NCBI GenBank assembly: GCA_014706295.1
Contig: JACSVZ010000006.1
Location: forward strand, 24,920,629-24,984,628
Reading direction: 5' to 3'
Source: Lycocorax pyrrhopterus obiensis
Taxonomy: Eukaryota > Chordata > Aves > Passeriformes > Paradisaeidae
Length of the DNA stretch: 64,000 bases
Below the pieces are notes generated by a model. That model saw nothing but the letters and a program-made list of their open reading frames with translations, was not told where the DNA came from and ran no database searches. The translations under genes and the position numbers were made by a program. Of the stretch, positions 54,364-64,000 are shown one piece after another (within the stretch, counting starts at the first letter, position 1; every line of letters starts with the position of its first letter).

Positions 54364-57300
54364 AGTCCCAAGAATTTTTGCATGTGACTGGAAATTTTCA
54401 GTGTAATCATAGATAATGAACATTTTGACACAAAAATCACAACACTAAAGCTTTAATTTATGGAAGTGTTTTATACTTGATTTGTATCTCTAACCAAGTA
54501 ACTATTCCCTGTGCATCCCAGGGGCTCCTATGTAGCACCTTTTAATCACTTCTCATTTACTAAGAACTACAAGAAAGGTTAATGCTGTTCTTTCATATTC
54601 TGTGCACTTCTTTTTCAGGAATAGCCAGTGATTTTAGTAATTTCCCTCAGCTGAGTCCCTGGCCATATTGCTCTGGTGTGTTTGTATTCACAGTGCAGTG
54701 CCAGACAGATTTCCACTGTCAGTTATATCATGGGTTGATACTATACCATCAAAAATACATAGCACCATTGTTGACTGAAGAAGATAATGAACTGAAAAGC
54801 TCCAATGCATTCTTAAAGGAGAGTTCTAGTGAAGGACCTCTAAATCTGAGTAACTGCTATGTGGCTATGACCAGGAAAACTCCTACTTCCATGGACTAAA
54901 TCCATTGTGATACAGTGGTGAATGGGACTGCCCAACTGGAGGGCAGTTTTTCCTTTCTGCCTGTTAAGAACAGTTGTTCTATTTTTGTATTTATATTCTC
55001 TTTATCTTCTAATACATTGGAGATCAAAACATGGGGGAAAATGTTTCCTTAAAAATACCAAATCAATTATTAAAACTGAAGTTGTTTTATTTGTCTTGGC
55101 ATCAAATACAAAGCAGATGAGGAATTAATTGCACCTGAGGAATTAAAACTGTGCTGCTAATGTGCAATTCTGCTATCAACATACTTAATCGAGTGACATT
55201 TAAACAAAATATTTTGTGTGCACTTTGTCCCTAAAAGTCAGGCTTATTTTTAATTTTCCAGGATAAAGAAATACTAGTTTTACGTTCCATTAAAAGCAAT
55301 CATTGTAGCAGACAGTTTCCAGCTGAATACTTCCCTCTCTGCCTAGGTGTTTACAGGTCCCTTGGCGTATGTCTCCTTTTTCGTAGCAGCTCAACATTTC
55401 TCCAGTCCATGGTGTATGTCACAGCAGGTTATCAAATGCTGTGACTTGAAGCTATGAAGGCAAAAAAGTAAAAGATAAGGAGGTTCTTGTATGTATTTAT
55501 ATTTCCTCTTATTGCATTCTTTCTGTATTCCCTTTTTCCCATCTCACTAAATCATAATAAACTCATCATCCACCTGGGCCCAGAGATGCTGGGAAGCAGA
55601 TACAAGCACACCGCCGAGTCTCAGGACAGGCCGTGCCCAGATACATCATCAGTGTGTTTGCCCAACAGGCCAGCACTGCTTGGAACAAAATGCTTCTGAG
55701 CTGCTTCTGCCACAGGAAAACTCTATAATCAAAAAGCCTCCCGTGAGCTCTCATGCAGCATTCACTGAGATGCAGAACAAAATATAAAGGAGTCTGACTT
55801 AAAAATTATTCACGCAAGCAACTTGTAACTGTGTACAATGTTCTCCCATCCAATCAAGCTTTCTCTACAGATCTTTTTTTCCATACAGATGAAATATCTT
55901 CCATTCCTAGCATGATTTGTTTTGAACACCTTATTACACCTGATTAAAAGTTTAATGATGTTTTGATACAAAAGAGCTTTTCCATAATTACAACAGAATG
56001 ACATTAAGCTAATACTAAATATAAATTTTCGTCTCTCATTCTATACATGAAATTCAGTTAAGCTTTTACAGAGCATCTTCTAAGGTTTCCATGAACTCTC
56101 CCAGTGTTTGCTTTGGTGTGAACAGGGTTCATCCCTCTAAATTATGATAGCTGTCAGCAACTTTAAATTATTCACAGCTAATGAGGTATAGGAAAGCCCT
56201 CAGCACTCCTGAGGTTAGAAGGACAGATGTGGTGTTAGACTGGTATTCTGTCAGCTGTGGAGGCATGATGCCTGTATGGCCACTAAAACAGCCTTAAACT
56301 GGTAATATGCCACTACAGCACTGAAGAGTAATGGCTCTGAATCCCAGAGTTCAGGCCATACTCTTCTGAGAACCCTGTAAACAGTGAAGTGGAAATAGTT
56401 CCGGCTACAAAGACAACACTCTAGTACTCTGATAAACTAACAGATTATTATATGCAATCTTTAAAAAAATGACCACTTTCTGGCCTCAGTTGTACTGCTC
56501 CTGAGCACCTGTAACTCCCCTGTAATTCATTTATCAGGAGATTTTTTTTACAAGGTTCCAGAGTAGGTATGAAATAGTGTGTTTTATAGTGTGTTATATA
56601 ACAAGCAAATACCATTGTTCCAATTAATTTCAAATACAACTATTCGGTTTCCTACCAAAATTGGCTTAGAAAGCATAATCATTCATATATTTTGACTGAC
56701 CTATCCATGTTTAAATCAATCAGTTCAATCTTCTGGATTTCAGGATGCTAACAAGACATCTAGACATCCATAGCAGAAAAGAAAGTGCTCATTGCTAGAC
56801 ATGAGTGCTCAGGTAACAAATGCCTAATGTGCCACATCATCTACTGAAGAGAGGGTCCAGCCATGGATCTGGGCTGCAGATTTAGTGATCCCAATTAATG
56901 TACAAGCTTTGTATTGTAACACAAGACTATGAAGATACTATGATAATTATCTGCTCCCTGTGTGCAACCTTCAGTGAACAGTGTCTCAATCATCTGCTGT
57001 CTCCCAGTATTTGAGCATTCCTGTAGGACTTTTCCCACCTTTCCCCTTCTTCCCTTCCCATAAATGGCGATTTTCTACAAATGTTCTGTTCCCCTGAAAT
57101 TGTACAGTAAAGTATTCTGCATACAAGACACTACGAATTCACTACAACCTAAAAAATACAAGTGAACTCACTATGTGAAGAAAGATAAAATGATTGTGGG
57201 CCATGCTGAAAAGTAAACTGCAAAATCAGCTTTTTCTTGGTTCATCATCATCTCCATATCCATGCGGAAACACCTGCTGAATTAAAAAGACATAAAAGTA

Positions 57301-60067
57301 CGTGCACACAGGATTGTTTGTAGTTTCTTGTAAAAAAACATTTGCAGTGCATTCTAAAAAGTGATGACCAAGGAATGAAGTACATGATTTTACAGGTAAC
57401 TCTTTTTTATAGTAATTGAGATTTAATTTTTTAATTTAATTTTTACATGTACTGCAACTTGCTTTAAGATTGGGAATTTCTGTTAAGGAGAATCCTTAGC
57501 TAAGCACGTAGGATACCTTGACTATCTAAATTGACCACAAAAATCACCCTTTTTCAATAAGGGTTGTTACAAGTTCCTTGCAGTATTTCCACAGATCTTG
57601 AATTACAAGTATGCATCAGAGAAAGATTGTAAAAAAGAACATACATTTCCCTATACATGAATCATTCGATTGAAACAGATTTTTGTTCCACTTGTAAGAT
57701 GCAAAGTTTAGCAGCAACCAGCAGACTTGAAAACTTGCACATTATGAAGAAATTAAAAAAATCCACATGTAATAGTACCAGCCAGTAATGCCTATTATAT
57801 CATGTCCCAATGACAGCAACCTTACTGCAGAGCTCCTCAACACAAGTCAAACATTTCATTAATAAAAATGAAAAATCTCATATCCCATTTAATCTTACTA
57901 CACTTACTGTTATTATTTACACTGTTTTATAATAAAGCCATTTCCTTTTGCTATAATTTTTCTAAAGAACTGAATGATGCTTCTTTATGATACATTAGAT
58001 ACACACCCTGTGTTTTTGTTGTCCATTATGTCAGTATTTTATTCTGAAATAACTCCCAAAGGCCTGCTATCAGAGGACAGCAGATGGAACTTTATTCTTT
58101 TTAGTGGCTGCAAAACTTTCCAACGTAATGCATTTCTTGTTCATGTATTCATTACTCAGCTCTGATGTATGCTGACTACTTCTCAAGTTAGAAACCTACC
58201 TACACAGAAATGGAACTGAATATACAATCTCTTTCTAGTAAAGATTTACTCTTCCAAGAGGTTCAAGGCAAGCCCTGAGACAATTCCTTCAGCACTGCTG
58301 AACACCGCTTGTGAGGATGTGAACTCAGTGACTATGAAGATGCTCTAGACTTTGAAGCTAAAATAGACCTTTATAATTAGTCAGAAGAAGAAAAAAAGAG
58401 CAATCTATTACATGCATGAATAACCTAATATTAATTGCCAGCAAATGAAACCAGATTTTTCTTTTAATGCCTCAGTCTTGTTCACGTTCACCATAAAAAG
58501 CTGAATTTGTGGTACTTGAAGGCAACTGAAGGTCAAAGGAACCAATTAAGAGCAGTAGAACCAAATGGACCCAATTTGACACAGGCAAGGACAAACACTG
58601 AAAGAGTAAATGCTTTGATCTGAATCTTAGATGGAGTAAGAGGATACATATTATGAGACCTCATTGCAATGCACTGAATCTGGTATTAAAGTTGCCAAGA
58701 GAAGGTGACTGGCTTCCATGCACCCTGATAAAAATGGGAAGATCAGCATTGTGTCAGTTGGAGATTTTGGTTTATTTTCACATCTGTCTCTAGAATAAAA
58801 TGAGCTGATCCTGTGACATTAACAGAAATTTTAATTTATTTGGAAAAGTTCTATTTTGACTTCAGAACCTGCTTGTTTTTTTGCATTTTTCACTCATCAC
58901 AGGAGTTTGTGACAACTTGAGTTCCTCTGTGCTCTTTTATAGGATTGTGTGTAATGGCCTTGATTTTGAGTAGGGTTTCTGGAATGCCATTTTTTTAAGT
59001 TTTAGATTTCCTTTCCTTTCTAAGAACTCTTAATACCATTCTCTTCTCTCTGTATACCCAATTCTGTTTCCACACGCATGCAGGCCTTCCTGAAACCCCT
59101 GTGTTTCAGAAGCCGTATGGATACGGTTGCTTTTCAAGTAATTTTCTGTTCAATAAGAATTAAAAAAATTTTTTTACTGTTTCAGCTTGGTGCAGGCTGC
59201 TTCAACTTTCCAATGCTGGCATCTTGGATAAATACTAAACTGCAAGTAAGTTCTCCACCCCCCTTAGTGGGGAAAGCCAGAAGCAAAAAGAGACATAAAG
59301 GAGAAAAAGATGCCTACAAGCTAAATTTTACCTCTTGTTGCTTTCAAGCAACTCAGCATAATTTCACCAAGGTTTTCAGTGGGTGACAGGTAGCTGGTAT
59401 CACTCACAGCTCACTACATGGCCAAAAAAGCAGGGGGGAGGCTGAAAGCCACAGAACTGTAGCACTAAGAAAGGTTAATAACCTGATAACTTTTCAGAAA
59501 CAAAAAACAGCTCTACATTTTTACTACCTTTGTTGCAACTTAAGACAGAGTTTGCCAATTCTACAGAATGAGACACATCACTGAACACATGCCTCCTCAT
59601 CTGTTCTAGTAAATGGGAAGAGTTTCTCCCTAAAGGTGTATCTTACTCCCTAGTAACTACTGTTCTTCCATGGTGGTTTGGCCATTGTGGATTATGAAAA
59701 CATCATGGAATATTTCAATTCTCCCTACAGTGTCCATACATGATTTAGCTATTCTAATATATTTTAACAGATGGACTTACTCAATAGCTGAACTTTCTGG
59801 TTCTGTCTCATATATGAAACATAAGGGGATGTAAGTCCACATGGGTGAACTGTACTTAATGGCTAGTCTAGGGAGACAAAAAATTTTCAAACAAATAATA
59901 CTAATTCCAAGCATTCAAATACAAAAGATAAGCCCACAATCTTGACATTGGCTTTAAAGTCTTGAAAGGAAGAAAGGAAAAGGATTTGTTGTCTTTGTTT
60001 CATGCTACCGAGGTGCACTTGTCAATAATTTCTTTCTAATTTACAAAAACCAGTAACCACTTCAAAA

Positions 60068-60100
60068 AATAATAATAGTAATAACAACAACAGCAACAAA
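60068..60100. repeat. Imperfect AAT/AAC trinucleotide repeat
   Basis: Mixed 'aataataatagtaataacaa' then 'caacagcaacaa'. Confidence 0.75.
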
Positions 60101-60354
60101 CGAAGCTTCAATTCTGAATTATCAGGTGAACCCAGGAGTTTCGTTGTAATTTTTTGAGAAAGAATACCAAAATGGAGTGGGGGATGAGGATTCTTGGTAA
60201 ATCAAGGGAACTGTCATAGAATTTAGGGTAGGTAAAACGTTACATTACTTGATTTTTTAATAAGGGACATATTCATGTATGTTATGGCGTACTAACTTTA
60301 TGTGGCTTTTAAAGACATCATCTCATAAATAGACATCAAAACACTTCTTGAAAA

Positions 60355-60450
60355 TCAGAATCAGTACAGCTACTTTACAGATGGAAAAACTGGGGCACAA
60401 AGGACTGAAGCTACCAGACAAAGGGAGCAGCCAGCACTTGTATTGACCTT
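60355..60450 (+). mobile_element. Possible MIR-like ancient SINE relic
   Basis: Contains 'tttacagatggaaaaactgg' followed by 'ggcacaaaggactgaag', close to the conserved 'ttttacagatgaggaaactg..gcacagag' core. It is short and diverged. Confidence 0.45.
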
Positions 60451-62479
60451 ATAGCTCAAAAATCAGAAGTATCCTTACCCAACAATATCCCAAAAGAGGC
60501 ATTTCTACATTTACACATTTTACTCATAGACAATAAAATGTGCAAGCTGAACAAAATGCAGCTTATTATTATGTGTAGTATTGTGCAATTTTCTCATTCA
60601 TTTTTTTCTAAAAATCTTGTTTCTATGCTTAGCATAACCACATGATAAGAACCATTTCCTGCGAGCTTCAGATCTGATTTAAATATAAATACCTGTTCAT
60701 ATTGTCTTTCTGAATATGTAAAGCTTCCAGGTCTTGAATTAGAGTGAAAACACACCAAATAAATTCTAATTGCTTTGACTCTCTGTCTTTGATACCCAAA
60801 AAATTAACTTAAGGCAACTATAGGCAAAGTACAAAAAGAGAAAATAAGAAAGGATGATTTCAAGGTAACAACACTGTCTTTGCTCTAAGTATGGGAAAAA
60901 ATCAAGGAGTAGCATATCATTAAACATGGTTTACCAAGTAGAACACTTTTGTCGCTATTTAGTGTAAATATTTGGCAATCAGCTCCTAAATTTTATGATT
61001 TAATCCTGGGAAGACTTATGTGCAAACTTATATTTACTACAATGCTTAAAGTTTACTGTGTGCATAAATCTTCAGGATCACATCAGAGTCATCCATTTAA
61101 TCCTTGTGATATAAAACAGTGTGTCACCATATAAAGCAATGGATCACTCTCATTATTTTTGGAATAGGAACTTTGTCTGGGAAGCTCACTCTGACTACAT
61201 GGGCTAACAAGGCAACATTTCCAAAACTGCACAAGAACACTTCACTTGGGAAAAGCTGGACATGAAAATAATCAGAATTTTCAGAATTACAGCTCATGTT
61301 TACAAATCTTAGAGACTTCAAAATATAAGATCATTTGGTTGATTATTTACAGATTACAACTATTGCCTAGTTTTGACCTCTCACATATGACAAGCCATTA
61401 AGTTCTGAAAATGGAAAAAAAATTGAAAGGAAGCATGGTCCTACAAAATAAAGCATAAAAATCAGATTATACTTGCAAAGGCTCTGAACTGGAAAAAGGC
61501 TATATTCACAAACAGCTTCCGTTCATTATGGAGCATGTTTCTAATTTCCTACTGCTGACTCACAGCAATTAAGCCAGAAAACAGTCAAGATAGAAAGACA
61601 GGCAATTCACTATTGGCAAATAAGCTTATTCACAGTGAGAATTTGGCTCTCAGGACAAGAAATGAGGTGTCATGAAATCCTAGAACAGGAAAGATTTTGT
61701 GTGCTTTATTTTAAAAATTAGAGCAAATGGAAAGAGGTATATGGAATAATTAGGCTGACAACATTATGATTTTAGTTACAGCAGGCATAGCAAAAACAGG
61801 CAGCTGAAAACAGAAGGTATATAAAAAACTGAGTTTCTTTACATCCTGAATATTACTTTAGTGATGGAATAATCTGTCACCTACATCAGAGAAAATATTT
61901 GGGTAAAAATGCATTGTTCTGACAATATTAAGCACCTCATGCAAACAAAGAAATAAACAAAACAAATGTAAAGTTACAGTGGTGCAAAGAACAAAAGAAT
62001 CAGAGTCATAAATGGGGCTTTTGCATGCAATCTCATGAGCTAAGTATTCAGAGACAACAAGTTTTCAGGAGCAGGGCAAATATGCATGCACAGAAGCATG
62101 GTTAATCCTCTACTATAGTAATATCAGGCATATTTCAAACCTGTATACTTCAAACACGAGTTTTTATTTCTTTTGTTCATTTAAACCAGCTGTGAAACTA
62201 ACTGTGCTCAGCACTGAATGAGAGTTCAGAGACGTTTCTGACAGTTAGTTGAAGCACCTCATACTAATGTTTGCGTGACACCACAGCTGGCTGTAGCACA
62301 AGAGAACTCCAAGATCCCAAAGGAACTGCTGGTAACCAGAGAGCTGGGATAAAACACTGGTACCATCTTCATCACACTCTCATAAGCACGACCATGGCAA
62401 GAATAAATAGCAGAAAGAGCTAGTTCAAGTTTTTCAGCTATCTACCCAAAAGTAACTTGTTAACTTCTTTACCTGTATC

Positions 62480-62548
62480 TGCAAAAGGAGGAAGAGAGTG
62501 GATGATCTTTAAGGTTCATTCTGACCCCTTAACATTCTATGATTCTGC
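62480..62548 (+). mobile_element. CR1 LINE 3' tail only
   Basis: Reads 'gtggatgatctttaaggttc' then 'cttaacattctatgattctg', the last 60-70 bases of a CR1 copy. Confidence 0.75.
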
Positions 62549-62549
62549 A

Positions 62550-64000
62550 TTTTAACATCTTCTCATTTGAATCCAGTTGCCAAGGTATACACTTTTCATA
62601 GGCAAATATCTTTTAAACTGTGAGAGGGGAAACCTTGCTTAATTTGCTTCATACAGCTAATTCTTCAAAAGTCACTTTGTCTTCTATTTTCAGAGCTGGC
62701 TTTTTTAAAAAAGGTTTCATTTTCAATGAAGGGCATTTCACAAAGGAAGAAATGCCTTGCATGTTACTATTATTTCAGATCACCAGTAGTACAGCATATT
62801 TTAAGTTTTAAGATCAACATGTAGAAGAACGCTAGGGTTAGATTATGTCACAATGGTCCTTGCAAGAGCTGCTGCTGCAATCATCATCAAAGCATAAAGT
62901 GCAAACTACTGGTTTGGGCAAGCCTTCCAGCACAGATGAGCTGCCCCTGAAGGCAGGGATTTTCAGCTAGCTGAAGCAAGATAAAATTATTTTCCACTTT
63001 GCCCCTGAGCATTTAGAACCAAACAAATAAAAATCAGTCTTTGATTGGGAGTGAAGTGAAGAAAGAAATACTCGGTGCTAGTGAAAACACAGGACAGGAG
63101 CAAACACTGTGCCTAGTTTTCCAAGTAAAAGTAGGTGTCTGAAAAAAGATACATAAAATTTACGTAACTACATATATAAGACTAGACAAATATTTCTACA
63201 ATCAAATGCAGAAAGAGTTATACATTTTTTTTTCTTGAAAATTATGTTAATGTCCTTCACCATCTTAGTGCCATTTAAAACTTGAACTACATAGCAACAT
63301 GATTTAGAACTCGGAGATTATTTCTCATTCTGAGGGTCAGATGCTTATCTACACCCAAGACTTTAATCAGCACCATTCTCTTTAAGAATAAATTTATTTA
63401 TTCTTAAATAAATTCTTTCTTTATTTATTTTATTCTTTATTCTCTTTAAGAATAAATATCTTAGACCATGGATTGTCTTTCATAAGATGAAGAAAACCTA
63501 AGGGTGGAAAATTCCATCTCTCCTGCATTCTGTAAAAGCATTTCTATCTCCATCCTTTGAGTATTATTTTTTCTCTTCTACTTTTCATGTTGTCATTGAC
63601 CAATAAACAAACTTATTCTAAGTTTATAAACATCTACACTTAACACTCCTTTTCATTGTCACAAACCTTATAGTATTTCATTTTTAAGGGAAACAATAAT
63701 ATATTCTATCTTACATGAGCATTCTCCAATGAAAGAATTTCAGTATAGGGGTCCTCAGAACTCCAGACAGGAAATCACAGAGACAACCGAAGACTGAGAT
63801 GCTAATGTCCACAAAAAAATTGTTATTTATTCTTATTTCTTCTAGAAGAGGGGTGTACAGAGTCACAACTAAGGGCCAAAAATATCCTATCGGTCGAAAC
63901 GCATCAAGCATTTGTAAATTCAAAAATGGTTAACAAAAGAAAAGCATATTGGCTCAAAATTATGAACTTAAACCTAACCCAATTATCAACACCTGAATTT
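62550..64000. other. AT-rich stretch, no supported gene
   Basis: No gene recognised. It holds the TTTA-rich repeated block at 63376-63456. Confidence 0.55.
63376..63456. repeat. TTTA-rich block framed by a direct repeat
   Basis: The string 'ttctctttaagaataaat' appears at both ends, with TTTATT-type repeats between. Part of it (agaataaatttatttattct) is also nearly self-complementary. It probably arose by replication slippage. Confidence 0.75.

Larger units (their letters stand above)
46715..62475. other. AT-rich stretch, no firmly supported gene
   Basis: Short open frames without recognisable motifs. Two exon-like segments (50059-50090 minus and 59186-59245 plus) are given as findings. Small A/T repeats occur near 54335-54363, and an AAT/AAC repeat near 60068-60100. 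Confidence 0.5.

Noticed and set aside
54582..54899. A 105-codon plus-strand open frame
   Set aside because: No recognisable domain and no supporting splice sites.
62473..62500. A 6-base exon-like segment between a strong acceptor and a GTAAAG donor on the minus strand
   Set aside because: It partly overlaps a CR1 tail, and such tiny matches are expected by chance.

Overview
This window looks like AT-rich vertebrate nuclear DNA, almost certainly from a bird. The main evidence is the repeats. Several copies carry the avian CR1 LINE 3' end, with blocks reading like 'catttaggttggaaaa' and 'ggttggactagatgag'. One solo LTR is of a kind I recognise from bird genomes. I saw no Alu or L1 and no bacterial-style gene packing. 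The species cannot be fixed from this sequence.

Genes. Only one protein-coding exon is well supported. It is a terminal exon on the minus strand (10275-10735) with a strong 3' splice site, a 152-residue open frame, a stop codon, and a plausible 3' UTR reaching about 9435 with three possible poly(A) signals. I do not recognise the protein; its C-terminus is highly charged and ends [10 protein letters not shown]. About 1.3 kb downstream of that stop, still on the minus strand, a 47-base segment (8934-8980) has near-ideal splice sites and one open frame. It may belong to an alternative 3' end. Everything above 10.74 kb is therefore probably a long upstream intron of this gene, or several introns whose exons I cannot identify with confidence. 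Five other short exon-like segments (20.6, 29.1, 31.6, 50.1 and 59.2 kb) are listed as findings, not as genes.

Layout. 1-6.65 kb: AT-rich, no supported gene. 6.66-7.20 kb: internally deleted CR1. 7.90-7.96 kb: two adjacent perfect hairpins. 8.9-10.74 kb: the gene end. 10.74-13.6 kb: intron-like DNA with a long G tract. 13.6-16.9 kb: a repeat cluster made of a CR1 end, an unassigned segment, a solo LTR with a perfect 5-bp target duplication, and a CR1 reverse-transcriptase relic interrupted by a second LTR. 16.9-37.3 kb: mostly unique AT-rich DNA with an old CR1/L3-like relic at 29.6 kb. 37.36-38.63 kb: an LTR related to the nested one, then a minus-strand CR1. 38.6-64 kb: unique AT-rich DNA with one CR1 fragment at 46.5 kb, a CR1 tail at 62.5 kb and a few microsatellites.

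I found no operon, CRISPR array, toxin, defence system or other self-contained novel system. Nearly all of the short open frames are chance, or are the remains of repeats.
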